The position numbers were made by a program, and so were the translations under genes. The notes under the pieces are model-generated. The model saw nothing but the letters and a program-made list of their open reading frames with translations, had not been told where the DNA came from and did not search any database. Of a stretch of DNA of 64,000 nucleotides, positions 40,570-51,192 are shown in pieces. The DNA is from Yponomeuta sedellus (taxonomy: Eukaryota > Arthropoda > Insecta > Lepidoptera > Yponomeutidae): positions 372,001 to 436,000 of the forward strand of contig OW203726.1 of NCBI GenBank assembly GCA_934045075.1. The letters run 5' to 3'. Each line of letters begins with the position of its first letter. Within the stretch, counting starts at the first letter, position 1.

Positions 40570-41322
40570 TATACCTTGATTTTTCATTAGGTGGACTAAA
40601 CTGACAGCTGAAAATGCTCTTATTTTTTTTAAATGTTGCCAGAGCAAGATCGTAGTTATGTGACTTCATGTCTTGATTGAATGATCGATTTAATTCCATC
40701 ATTCACTCTTAAATTTTATTTCCTTTATTTGGGAAAAATAAATTATCTTAATTGTAATCATTAAATACCTACCAATTAAACAAACCTACCTACATCTAAA
40801 AACCCATAAAATTTACAAAATATTCTGTAATTTCTAGGAGTATACTTTAAAAAATATGCACCTCTAAATTATCGCATAGTTGGTAGCACTGATGGCGCAT
40901 ACATGTCAAAGTTCATGTCATGCGCTTCAATCGTCTGCCATTTTCGTAGTCGATCGGTTGCACGAATATCTATCTTTCACGAATTCTGATTCAGAAAATG
41001 ATAGTTCGGAAATAAATGGTGATAAAATTTTAAATCCGATTTTTATTTTATTTTTTCCTATTCCAAAACAGAAAGGAATGAACATGGCATGTCTGTCATG
41101 TTCTGTCGTTTTATCACTAAATCCCCCAACTTAACCTGTAATACCGTATTATTTAATTTTTGAGTTTATAGTTAGAGCGAGTTACATTACATTCACCAGT
41201 CTGCAATTGAATGAACGAATGCTTGAATGAAAATGTTTATTATTCGATCACTCTGAGTACAACACTATTGTTGAAACCTAACAACTGTCAGTTTAGTCCA
41301 CCTAATAAAAAATCAAGGTATA
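40570..41322. mobile_element. DNA element with 41-bp terminal inverted repeats
   Basis: Ends 40570-40610 and 41282-41322 are inverted copies with two or three mismatches; the outer bases are TATACCTTGATTTTT and both contain GGTGGACTAAACTGACAG. The 753-bp body has two unrelated short plus-strand frames, one with an acidic SDSENDSSEI stretch. No transposase motif. Non-autonomous DNA transposon is the simplest reading. Confidence 0.55.
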
Positions 41323-41712
41323 AGACTTGTGTTGCAAATTATAAGAATGCTAACGAATTATCAAAATTGCGCGATGTATTTGAAAACTTAAAAAAATAAT
41401 CACGGCCTCAAGCCAAACGTTTTAGTTAATTTTAAGTTCACACAAATATTAAACGTGTCTAAATGGGATAATTTATTAGGTAACATGTAATTACCCTAAT
41501 CCTCGATGCTAAGGAGTATTGCGAGTGGAAATAAGATTGGTTACGTTGTTTGTGGCTTATACTTCGGATAATATTTGGTTTTATGTCGAAGATCTCAGAT
41601 TTTAGAATGTGTATGGAATTTTAGTTTCAAGTGTGTATGGAGATTTCATTATACTCTGAATAGAAACTTCGCGACGTCCTGACTATGTTCACTAATATTA
41701 CATCTTCACTAA

Positions 41713-42092
41713 TTAGTTATGTACATTCGTGAAGTTGTAGCAGGAACGTTACTCGCTTACCTACTGTGAAGGAAACATCGAAATATCGGGAAGAAACCTG
41801 AATGTCTGAAGTGTTCAACTAACTTAGTAATTGAAATTATTATCATTAAAATTCTTTCTTGCACCAAGTAAATATTGTACAATACCTTAATTTATTCTTA
41901 TCATCCAATATGTGATGCGAAAACGTGGGGGGTAACGCCAAACTGAGAAATGAAAGAAATACTGTTTTAAGCAATACAGACAAAAGTAGAAATGGCCAAG
42001 CCGCGGAGGTCACGCGTGGTAATTAAGCCCATACTCAATGTTTCTAAGAGTAGGCCAGTGCCCTGTAGTGGGACGAGTATAAGCTACATAAG
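41713..42092 (+). mobile_element. SINE-C interrupted by a nested insertion
   Basis: The 5' part ends near TGTCTGAAGTGTTC...TTGAAATT and the 3' part resumes at GCCAAGCCGCGG, then GGTAATTAAGCCCATACTCA. GAAAT is present on both sides of the insert (about 41840-41985), a possible 5-bp duplication. Confidence 0.65.
41840..41985 (+). mobile_element. Unknown short element nested in SINE-C
   Basis: Its right half (GTAACGCCAAACTGAG, GAAATACTGTTTTAAGCAAT) is shared with the insert in the 5S-derived SINE at 32.6 kb. No coding capacity. Confidence 0.55.
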
Positions 42093-42689
42093 AAAAAATC
42101 GCCTAAGGTTTGTGGTGATACTTCTGTTTCACACAGTATTGTGTACCTGCCAGGTGCGGGGGCGGGCGGCGGGGGCGGGGAGATATTTTAATAGGCAATA
42201 AATAAAACATTATTTGCCGCAAGTTGCCGCGAGCTTGAAAGGCGCTGCTTTGTTATCGTTTCGGTTTTGGAACTACGAACAAATTGGAAGACCCGTATTT
42301 GTGATCTATTCTTGGATACATAGGCCTTACGTATCTAACTACCTTTAGGAGCATAGAATGCCCGAGAGAAAAGTCGGGGCTTAGATATCCATGTCCATTG
42401 CTAGACATACGACCATGTAGGACTAATTTAGGAAAGTATGCGCCATTGTATCGTATTTCCTAGCTCTTTAGCAAAAATACGTACCTTAGAGCATAGACAT
42501 TTGGATATTTTTAATGATACATTACTGAGATTCAAAGAAAGCCATTTTAATATCTTTATTTCATGTTTATTCACATTCTTTATTTCAATTTGAAAATAGG
42601 TTTTAGTTTTAGTATCGTTTTTATATCAATAAGTAATTATCTTTTATTCGTTACTAATTTACATGAAACTTAATGTTAAATACCTACAC
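42093..42689. other. No assignable gene; G-rich run at 42150-42180
   Basis: GTGCGGGGGCGGGCGGCGGG is a potential G-quadruplex former beside TTTGCCGCAAGTTGCCGCG. Otherwise AT-rich and unassigned. Confidence 0.35.
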
Positions 42690-42705
42690 AACTAAGTACC
42701 TATTT

Positions 42706-43484
42706 AAAAACCTATTTAGAGGCTAAAAATTTCACCCATGCCGGGATTCGAACCCGCAACCTCTGGCTATCCGTACCAGCGCTCTACCAATTGAGCCAAT
42801 GGGCGACTCACGGCATCAGTGAAATTTCGAACCTCTTTACAATATTCTCTGTATTACGTACAGGCAGCGACATCTGACTTAAGCAAATTGCATTACTTAC
42901 AGCCCCGACTACCTACTTTGCAGTTAGGTTTAACATCGGTCGATGATTTGCTTAAGTCAGATGTCGCTGTCTGTACGTAATACAGAGAATATTGTAAAGA
43001 GGTTCGAAATTTCACTGATGCCGTGAGTCGCCCATTGGCTCAATTGGTAGAGCGCTGGTACGGATAGCCAGAGGTTGCGGGTTCGAATCCCGGCATGGGT
43101 GAAATTTTTAGCCTCTAAATAGGTTTTTAAATTTGTTCCTTAGCACGGGTTAGTGCATTAAAAATAAAAATAGTGTAATCATGTGGGTACAGTGATATCG
43201 TTCCGATGTTAAACCTAACTGCAAAGTAGGTAGTCGGGGCTGTAAGTAATGCAATTTGCTTAAGTCAGATGTCGCTGCCTGTACGTAATACAGAGAATAT
43301 TGTAAAGAGGTTCGAAATTTCACTGATGCCGTGAGTCGCCCACTGGCTCAATTGGTAGAGCGCTGGTACGGATAGCCAGAGGTTGCGGGTTCGAATCCCG
43401 GCATGGGTGAAATTTTTAGCCTCTAAATAGGTTTTTAAATTTGTTCCTTAGCACGGGTTAGTGCATTAAAAATAAAAATAGTGT
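42706..43484 (+). mobile_element. TL repeat trimer: inverted unit plus two tandem units, 16-bp TSD
   Basis: The whole complex sits between AACTAAGTACCTATTT repeats (42690-42705 and 43485-43500), so it arrived as one insertion. Arms 42702-42888 and 42946-43132 (187 bp each, near perfect) form a huge hairpin. A second sense unit follows 308 bp downstream and ends in the A/T-rich 3' terminus. Each unit has a tRNA-like centre: TGGCTCAATTGGTAGAGCGC (A box) and GGGTTCGAATCCC (B box), with a pairable GCCCAT/ATGGGT acceptor. The anticodon loop lacks the universal U33, so these are not tRNA genes. Confidence 0.8.
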
Positions 43485-43604
43485 AACTAAGTACCTATTT
43501 TTGTTTACTGTTAGTTTATTTTGTCCTCATTTATCTATATATTTTGTATTTTTACATAAGATTAAAGTGAATTACAGTCTGTCAACTTTTATAATATCCT
43601 CAGC

Positions 43605-43790
43605 TACTATCGGATAGAATCGAATATATTCGTGTAATAGAAATATCGGAACCAATACGTCATTTAATTTGGAAATCGGAACTAATAGGACACTTTTATA
43701 TTTATAAAAAGCAGGAAGTAGTATAACACTCGGGTGCTTTCGACGAAAACCGAAAAGCTGCTCTAGAGCCTAAGGTATATTCTTAAGGTA
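43605..43790. repeat. Dispersed repeat (inverted match to 35.87-35.93 kb)
   Basis: CTACTATCGGATAGAATCG, ATATATTCGTGTAATAGAAA and GGAACCAATA match the 35.9-kb segment in reverse orientation. Confidence 0.5.
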
Positions 43791-44724
43791 CGATTCCACC
43801 AGTAAGCGGAACTGTGCGGTACAGTACTGCACAGCGTACGGCACAAACGTTTGCTTTGGTCGACTCACTCAAGAGAACAAGAACAAATTGTGCACGAACA
43901 TTTCAGCTGTATAGTTTTGTTGAGTTTTAGACGCCTGACAACCTACAAATGGGTGAGCAATTACTTTTTTTTTCGATTATGATTTATTTATTCAATTACG
44001 ATTTTTTTCTGCGAATGTATAATTGTTGTACCGTCTTAGTTGTCTTGGTTGTACTAAATAACATACAAATAAGGAAAATATTTTCTATCCAACTAGTTTA
44101 TGAACTGGACCAACTTTGAGCTCTACTTTGTTGCAGCAATATCTTCTATCCTTTTTATTTCTAGTCCAATAGACGGATGCCATTATAAAAGCAAAAGTCA
44201 CTGTACTAAACTAGAATTTTTTAAATATTTTACATTCTATTCGCAAAAAATACTTTTAGCAAACAGGCCGCCAGTAAAATTGCAGTTTGTACATCTTTAG
44301 GTACATGTTTTATACTATGTGCTCTGTTGTACAAAAATAATAATATTCTTATCTACATTCTATGCGTTGAATGTAAATTAAAAATACATTAATAGCGACC
44401 AACGATACACCAAGTTTGACAGTAAAGTGTATGGCTTACAAATAAAGAATTCAATAAAAAACGCTAGCCGCTGGCTTCTTACAGAGTTTGAGCACGTAGT
44501 TCTAAATACACACCTCTTAGATAGTTACTCTATTTTTCGCTATCTGCTCCTTCGTACCTCCAGGTGCAGACGGCGCGTGCGGCGCTTCCGATCGGCCGTA
44601 TAACCGCGTGTTTACGCTCATGAAATTGTAATTTCACCCGGGCACCGCATTCTAGTCGACTAATGTGAAACTTTTGTAGACTTGTAGAACATTGCCTGTG
44701 TGAGCATAACAATTTTAAACTTGT
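43791..44724. other. No assignable gene; small GC-rich part at 44540-44650
   Basis: GTGCGGTACAGTACTGCACA near 43830 is a local symmetry. A GGTGCAGACGGCGCGTGCGG patch lies at 44562. Open frames lack motifs. Confidence 0.3.
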
Positions 44725-44985
44725 AGCGGCCGAGCACGCTAGTGCTTACGCGCTTCGGAAGGCTCGTTATGCCGTTGATGCCGGCTGTCATGTAATAGCA
44801 GTCGTTAAGCCATGTCAGAGGCTTTATGGACTGCATGATAACTTCGGACAGTAAGACTCGCCACTGACTTACAATCCTCCACCAACCCGGATTTGGTCCC
44901 CGTGGTGGAGTATGGCCTAACTTTCTTGCGATGCAGGAAGAGACCCGTGGCCCAGCAGTGAGGACATACAAGGGTAGATACATTG
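44725..44985 (+). mobile_element. 5S-derived SINE, 5'-truncated
   Basis: Starts inside the GCTAGTG / CGCTTCGGAAGGCTCG region, which looks deleted or rearranged, then carries the middle and complete 3' block to CATACAAGGGTAGATAC. Confidence 0.7.
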
Positions 44986-45099
44986 AGCACGCACGTTTTG
45001 CTTTGTCAATAGCTGTGTTCGACGAAGCTATTCGCGTCTCACCGCTCCTGGAGTATGACTGTCAATATTATTGCGTAACCAAAACTTGTACTTTTTTTA

Positions 45100-45379
45100 T
45101 CTAGTCTATAAATGTCCCACTGCGGGGCACAGGCCATCTCTCAGAAAGAGTATATGTGTTTGATTACCACGCGTGCCCGCCGTGGATTGGCAATTTCAAG
45201 CGCTGACCTATTTGAATACCTTAGACTCTCAGGTTTCCTCACAATGTTTTCCTTCACAGCTAGCGAGCGTCATTGCTGCCATAACTTCACAAAAATGTAC
45301 ACAACTTAGAAAATAAAGTCATTGGTATTTGCCCGCACTGGGAATCGAATATGGGTCTTTTGCTTCCGAGTCCACTAGA
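45100..45379 (-). mobile_element. SINE-C, near full length
   Basis: The minus strand has a partial head (GACTCGGAAGC), a weak B box, CAATGACTTTATTTTCTAAG, then GTGAAGGAAAACATTGTGAG, AACCTGAGAGTCTAAGG and a GTGCCCCGCAGTGGGACATT end. Confidence 0.7.
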
Positions 45380-45824
45380 AAGCATGTATATTGCTGTACA
45401 AGCGAACGTACAATGTATGTTAATGTAATGCTTAGTTTACACTATATTTACTCATTACTTTACAATAGATTAATTACGCTAACGTATTCGTGGGAATCGG
45501 TCGTTTCATTCATACGCCCTTCTTATCAATATGAATATCAGAATAGTATCAATATCAGCATTGTGTGTACACATTTTGGTCCTTCGAATTTCCATCAAAC
45601 TTAATGTGCTCGCTCGCTGTCGTGTTTCCAGAATATATCTTATCTGTGTGTCCAAAATACTCTTTCAATTATCTGTATAGTACAGACTTAATTGGCCTAG
45701 CTTACGTGTAGCCTCAAAGGTTTTTGAAGTGTTTTACGGAATTATGCTTCTATAAATAAAGTCGTTAGTCTTTTGTCAGTAACTCGGAAGACTCTCAAAC
45801 ATAAAGTAATGAAATGAAACTTCT

Positions 45825-45990
45825 GCGCTACTTGAATAAAACCTTTATGAACGTTACAATTCAAACTAGGTGTCCAGTTCAAAATCCAGATAATTTTGGA
45901 GAAAAAATAGACAAAAAAACTCCAAACTTAGTCTTTTCAAAGTCCTTAATTAACAGAGTTTACATAGGTAAAGAACACCTTATTGCATAT
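45825..45990 (+). repeat. Dispersed repeat (shared with 35.7 and 48.8 kb)
   Basis: TGCGCTACTTGAATAAAACC, GTCCAGTTCAAAATCCAGAT and AAAAAACTCCAAACTTAGTC. The 69-codon frame across it is not conserved in the other copies. Confidence 0.5.
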
Positions 45991-46114
45991 GAAAATGTAA
46001 ATTACACAGATATTGGTCCTTAGTAAATAAAATAAATAATATTACCGATAAATTCTAATATTCCTTACGAAAACCTAGGGATATTTTAATCTAAGCCAAC
46101 GAAACAAAATAGCA

Positions 46115-46172
46115 TGTAAAGCGGAGCGTCAATTCAAGACATTCCCGCCTTGAAAAGACGCTCCGCTTTACA
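46115..46172. repeat. Perfect inverted repeat, 16-bp arms
   Basis: TGTAAAGCGGAGCGTC at 46115 pairs with GACGCTCCGCTTTACA at 46157; the 26-nt centre is partly self-complementary (TTCAAG...CTTGAA). Confidence 0.8.
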
Positions 46173-46358
46173 TAAAGGCAATCATATCCATCGATCGGTC
46201 CGTTTATTGCAACGTTGTATACTTATTGAAGTGGCTAATCAAAAGACCACCAACCCTCTGGCTAATTCACGGTGGCTGTATTTATTTGAGAAATTAGAAA
46301 CGAAATGATTACCTACGTTATTTTGTCAGAAGAACAACTCAATAAAGACAACGTTTTA

Positions 46359-46593
46359 AAAATTCCAGTCACGCCGGGACTCGAACCCGCGACCTCTGGG
46401 CTTACCGTGCCAGCGCTCCCCAACTGAACTAATGGGTGACTCACCAGCATCCGTGAAATTTTGAACTTCTTTACTCCGTAACACTCTGTATTACGTAGAG
46501 GTCGCGGGTTCGAGTCCCGGCATGGGTGGAATTTTTAGCCTCTAACTAGGTTTTTTTAAAATTGTCCTCAGGTTAACGCATTAAAAATAATAT
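46359..46593 (+). mobile_element. TL repeat, 5'-inverted insertion with 12-bp TSD
   Basis: GACAACGTTTTA flanks it (46347-46358 and 46594-46605). The left 139 bp are an inverted tRNA-like part, and the right part is the sense 3' end with GGGTTCGAGTCCCGGC. Same twin-primed architecture as at 10.4 kb, more diverged. Confidence 0.75.
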
Positions 46594-46736
46594 GACAACG
46601 TTTTAGTTTCTTAATATATAGTTTTAAATTGAATATACAGAATATACAGGTTTTGTCGGAAATGTCTGGTAATTAGGCAAATCCAGAATTAAGTTGATTA
46701 TTATTATATATTATTAGTTATTGTTACTGGTTACTG

Positions 46737-46920
46737 ACGACCTCTGTAACGCAGCCGTAGCGCATCTGCCGAGAGGTCCCGGGTTCGAACCCCGGCTGGG
46801 ACAAAAAAAAACTTCAGGTCTTGGATGTTTACATGTTTGTGATGTTGCTGTTTCTAGGTCCCACGAAACAGGGTATCCTAGTGTGGGGCTAGAAGCAATG
46901 TGCCTGTAGTTTGTAGTTAT
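46737..46920 (+). mobile_element. tRNA-derived SINE (Metulj-like)
   Basis: The tRNA-like head with a good B box (GGGTTCGAACCCC) but a deleted anticodon arm is followed by CAGGTCTTGGATGTTTACAT and GGTATCCTAGTGTGGGGC. Confidence 0.7.
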
Positions 46921-47034
46921 GTTACGTTAGATTGAAGTACCCTTATTAAAGTTTGTGTTTTATGATTTCGTTACATATTTTTTCAAGTATAGTTTTTTTT
47001 CCCCTGTTTTTGAAGTGCTCATACGTTGGCTTAA

Positions 47035-47112
47035 AATTGCCAATTTGTCTTGATTAAGCCCATATTCTTTTTTCGAGAGTAGATTTGAGCTGAGATGGAC
47101 GTTTATAGGCTG
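47035..47112 (+). mobile_element. SINE-C 3' fragment, diverged
   Basis: TTGCCAATTTG, GATTAAGCCCATATTC and GGACGTTTATAGGCTGTATT. Confidence 0.5.
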
Positions 47113-47228
47113 TATTAATCTTTTTTTTTCAATATATCATAGTTTACATAAAATTATGAAGTTAGCGCTTACAATATAGTATAATATACTAGTGTCGCAG
47201 ATAATTCTACATTGGTAAATCAGTTTTA

Positions 47229-47420
47229 TCTATAATATAAAAATGAATCGCTGAATGTGTTGGTAAGCGCAAATCTCGAGAGAAGCTGATCCAATTTCAC
47301 TAATTTTTTTTTTTTAAATATTCCCTAAAGTACGAGGATGGTTCTTACGGAGAGAAAAATAAAAAAAATATAATTAAAGAATCGACTGTTAGGCGTTACA
47401 AAGTTCGCTGGGTCAGCTAG
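47229..47420 (+). mobile_element. Helitron-like short repeat, copy 3
   Basis: Starts A|TCTATAATATAAAAATG and ends GGTCAGCTAG|T, so it sits exactly between an A and a T, the Helitron target preference. 192 bp. Opposite orientation to the pair at 0.3-0.7 kb. Confidence 0.6.
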
Positions 47421-47539
47421 TTTAAATATAAATAAAAAGTGGAAAATCTGTAATGAAAGCAAAATTTAATTAAAAAATATAGATATGGAATAGGAAATAA
47501 AATATTCTTATATTACCATTAATCATAAATTTGAGTAGG

Positions 47540-47755
47540 CACTCATGATTTTCCAAGCTCCAGGTACTTGTGCCACCCGCATCCAGCGACTCCCTGCCCC
47601 CATGACCCAGGTCGTCAGACCATCTGATGGAGGGCTTGCCTACGCTGCGTGGTCCGGTCCATGGTCGCCAGGTCAGAACTTAATACCACTATTCTTCTTT
47701 TTTTTCTTCTTCAGGCTATATGTTAGTCCACTGCTGGACATAGCCCTCTCTTAAT
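47540..47755 (-). pseudogene. LINE C-terminal and tail scraps
   Basis: A minus frame shows RPWTGPRSVGKPSIRWSDDL, the VGRPxxRWxDD motif of RTE-type C-termini. On the right, an AGTCCACTGCTGGACATAGC segment is a non-LTR 3' tail. Frames are broken. Confidence 0.55.
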
Positions 47756-47810
47756 GAGCACAATAGCGCCCTGTCTTCAGCTTGCCGCATCTAGTATCTG
47801 CCGGCAGATC

Positions 47811-47975
47811 GTTATCAACCCTTGTATGTCCCCACTGCTGGGGCACGGGTCTCTTCCTGCATCGCAGGAAGGTTAGGCCATACTCCACCAGGGGGCCAAG
47901 TCCTGGTTGGTGGAGGATTGTAAGACAGTGGCGGGCCTTACTGTCAGAAGTTATCAAGCCGCCCATAAGGCCTCG
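47811..47975 (-). mobile_element. 5S-derived SINE, 3' half
   Basis: ATCAACCCTTGTATGTCCCC to AAGCCGCCCATAAGGCCTC, well conserved; truncated at the middle. Confidence 0.75.
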
Positions 47976-48744
47976 GAGGCCGGCAGATGCAAAACAAAAA
48001 AAATACCATTATTAAGTCCTTAAAAAAGAAAATCTTATTGCAATTCGGTTGTGAAGATCGGGAACTGAATTCCATATTCAGGAAAGAGATAGATAAATTA
48101 AAACAAAGGATACTTTTTCCAGATCCCACGCGAATGAAGTCGCGCTTACAACCATTAAGAAGATAAATGCTTAAGATTTATCTTAGGTGAGTTAAAAAAA
48201 TAAATGTTTCTGTCGTTTTTGGTTCAGGAGTCGGAGAAAAGTGCCAAGTGCGAGTCGGAATCGCCCTCGGGGATTTCGTAGTACCATAAATATTACGAAT
48301 TTAGCAAAAACCTTTTTCTTTCTTTCAGTTTGAGATCCATAGCAAGAGAATGACTCACACTTGCACTGTTTTAGTATGTTATGTGGTTACACTGTTAAAG
48401 AATGCTCTTCAATCACTGAAATTGTGAGAATTATTGGTTACCTATTTTCCAATATAGCAAAGAAAAAACAAAGAAAAAACATGACAGATAATAACACATA
48501 TTCATAGTTACAAAATAAACTGAACTATTTGCGATAACTAATACATATTTAACTGTGATAATAAAATGCCTGAAGATATTTGAAGTTTGACTGAAACGGG
48601 GTAAAAAAGGTGTAAAGTTCTCTTTGTGCCATAAGGGCTACTATAATATTAAGGATTATTGAGATGATAATGATGTCTTGAATGATGAATGAAAGCATGT
48701 TTTGTAAAAATTATGTAAACTCTGTTAATTAACGTAATTAACAA
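47976..48744. other. No assignable gene
   Basis: AT-rich, no repeat of the families described, no convincing frame. Confidence 0.35.
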
Positions 48745-48885
48745 AAAGACAACGTTTGGAGTTTTTTTATGTCCATTTTTTCTCCAAAATGATCTAGATT
48801 TTGAAATGGACAACTAGTTTGACTTGTAACAATAATTAAGGCGAAGATTTTGCGCTACTTTCAATTAAACCTTTTCTTTTCATTT
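48745..48885 (-). repeat. Dispersed repeat (shared with 45.9 and 35.7 kb)
   Basis: The minus strand has AGTAGCGCAAAATC, AGTTGTCCATTTCAAAATCT, then AAAAAACTCCAAACGTTGTC, in the same order as at 45.83-45.95 kb. Confidence 0.55.
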
Positions 48886-49279
48886 CATTTTATTTCTGTG
48901 TATTAGCATGGCCAGTCATTAAGCAATACTAACCAACATTCCGGGTTCAAATGTTGATCACCAACCACAGTTCAGCACATTAATGCAATAGAAAACGTTA
49001 AATTGGTACCATTACAATCAAAATAAAAACAATTATGTTAAAACGTATACATTAGGATTTACAGAGCATGATTAGTGCCAAAAACAAGTGTAAAATGGCA
49101 CTAAAATGGCCGCCACTGAGCATTTTGCCATGATCGTTGAGGACCATGACGCTGATTGTCAGCCCGATTCCTGCTGATTAAACCCTTTGAAAGTCAAACA
49201 GAGACACAAACAGCGTAGTCAAAGTAATGGGGTTCTGAAGGCTGTCATCCTTCGCGTGGGGAACCCTAGAAAAGAGAAA

Positions 49280-49520
49280 AAGTGCGTGCAGTAAACAGGC
49301 CGTATTCAAATGAGGCTAGGCCCGGGGCCCGGGGGACGGGGCTGGCGGAAAACAATGATAATATTACAAACTTATTTAGCCTCCCGAGTAAATTCGGGAA
49401 AAATTGTGCGTAGACGCTGCGAGGCCGTGTGTTTACGAGCCGCCCGGAAGGGTTGCGTATGCCTCTCGTGTTTCAGCCGCGCGTCAAGTGAGGCATCGTG
49501 TGCGTTCCACAGAAGGCTCT
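49280..49520. other. GC-rich non-repeat island
   Basis: Contains a GGCCCGGGGCCCGGGGGACG run and CpG-rich flanks. No coding motif; adjoins the LINE tail on its right. Confidence 0.25.
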
Positions 49521-49564
49521 TCGACTCTGTGAAATCGAGCAATGTAACAAAACTGTGTGTTGCT

Positions 49565-49815
49565 GTGTCGGCCTAGAGAACAGCACCAACCCGAATTCTT
49601 CCCACGGGTGTCGTAAAAGGCGACTAAGGGCCTTCAAACCGGGGGTTGGGCAGCAGCGCCCCCTGCAGTACAATTCCACCAAACAGCGATCCCCAACCCG
49701 CATACTCAGCGTGGGGATTGTGGGCATTACCCCCCAATGATGGCACGACCTTGCGCTATAGCGCTCATTAGGGGAGGGCTATATCCAGCAGTGGACTAAT
49801 ACAGCCTGAAGAAAA
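49565..49815 (+). repeat. LINE 3' region with GTCGTAAAAGGCGAC motif
   Basis: TCTTCCCACGGGTGTCGTAA, GGCGACTAAGGGCC, then CATTACCCCCCAATGATGG, ATCCAGCAGTGGACTAATAC and an AGCCTGAAGAAAAAGAAG tail. I recall this block from 3' ends of arthropod non-LTR elements. Confidence 0.6.
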
Positions 49816-49850
49816 AGAAGAATGTAACAAAAATATATCTGTTATATAAA

Positions 49851-49946
49851 GCGGTGGTAGTACCGGCTTCTTAATTGGGAGATCGTGGGTTGGAATCCCA
49901 GCATGTCTCAATGACTTTGTTTTCTGAGTTCTGTACATTTGTGAAC
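49851..49946 (+). mobile_element. SINE-C, 5' part (tRNA-like head)
   Basis: GCGGTGGTAGTACCGGC, GATCGTGGGTTGGAATCCCA and CAATGACTTTGTTTTCTGAG. The A box is degraded and the 3' part is missing. Confidence 0.6.
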
Positions 49947-50443
49947 TAAAAAATAACATAACCAACCTCACGCCTGTATCCCAGAGAGGAAAACTGCCGC
50001 TTTCTTAGTTCCGCTTTCGGATTGCCGCTTCCCATGATCACCTCGATTCGCCATCGTTCATTCGACGTCACATGCACGCACGCCAGTTTAGGGTATTTAT
50101 TGTCTAGCCCTTTGCTACACCCGTACTTTATGAAGGAGATTTGTTTTTGTTTTTATTGTTCATTAGAAAACCAACAGCTCATACACGAGGCATTTTTACA
50201 AAGAATAAGATGAATTAGATTTAAAGCCAATAACAGGTTTTCGCTGACAATCTTAATAACATTTGAATTTACATAACTAAATTATCTTAATATAGTTAAC
50301 ATGCTCATTTTTTTTCGTATTTTACGTGCTTTTTTAATTTAAGTTTATTAATGATCCCTTTATATAGGAAAGAGGGCATAGTTCATTGACATAAATTATT
50401 CCAATATTTTTCATCCCAGAGAGATGTTGATCTTTCTGGGATA

Positions 50444-50674
50444 GAAAACACCGGAATGCGAAAAGGAATAGAACTAAAGAGGACAACATTGTACAAATTC
50501 AGTGAGTCAACTCGTATCACCTAATAATGGGTGTAGGATATCGCGTATACTTACACTTACACATACATACACCTACACAAATATACGTAATATAAACATA
50601 TATATGTATATGAATACTGAATTTGTACAATGTTATCCTCTTTAGTTCTATTCCTTTTTGCTTCCGGTGTTTTC
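50444..50674. mobile_element. MITE with about 59-bp inverted ends and TA flanks
   Basis: Ends start GAAAACACCGGAA and run through AAAGGAATAGAACTAAAGAG to GTACAAATTCAGT. The other end is the inverted copy with a few differences. TA at 50442-50443 and 50675-50676 could be a TA target duplication, as in Tc1/mariner-type elements. 231 bp; the AT-rich centre has no frame. Confidence 0.65.
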
Positions 50675-50952
50675 TATGTATATATGTATCTATCAAGGGT
50701 CTACGTTATACAGGCTACAAAAGAAATCAGGTTCGGGTCAGGTTTGTGATGAAAAATCCTCCACTCCGCTAGTAATGACGATATGCAAAATGAGATTACA
50801 AGCTGACAACGTGTTACTGGACATTTATTCAAAGTTAAAGTGAAAAGAATTTTATTCATTATAAAAACGAAATGTTTACATAATGAACGTCAAAGCTGTT
50901 ACTTACGGAGAAGAAGCTCACAAAAAACTCCACATTTATTCTTTTTCATTTA

Positions 50953-51192
50953 TTCCGTGCTTCGCAAGGCACGTTAAGCCGTTGGTGCCGGCTGTCATAT
51001 AATGGCAGTCGTTAAGCCGAGGCAGAGGCCTTATGGGCGGCTTGATAACTTCTGACAGTAAGATCCGCCACTGTCTTACAATCCTCCACCAACCCGGACT
51101 TGGCCCCCGTGGTGGAGTATGGCCTAACCTTCCTGCGATGCAGGAAGAGACCCGTGCCCCAGCAGTGGGGACATACAAAGGGTTGATAACGA
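50953..51192 (+). mobile_element. 5S-derived SINE, 3' two-thirds
   Basis: Begins TTCCGTGCTTCGCAAGGCAC and is well conserved to GGGGACATACAAAGGGTTGA. 5'-truncated just after the 5S-like core. Confidence 0.8.

Noticed and set aside
43037..43110. A tRNA gene (also at 43345-43410, 10400, 13940, 42750)
   Set aside because: Acceptor stem, A box and B box are present, but the anticodon loop lacks U33 and a sensible anticodon, and the segment is embedded in a repeated unit with TSDs. It is a tRNA-like repeat.
35866..43671. A 7.8-kb transposon with the inverted blocks at 35.9 and 43.6 kb as its ends
   Set aside because: The interior is a mixture of independent SINE, LINE and foldback insertions with their own TSDs and no transposase. 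Two independent repeat copies in opposite orientation are more likely.
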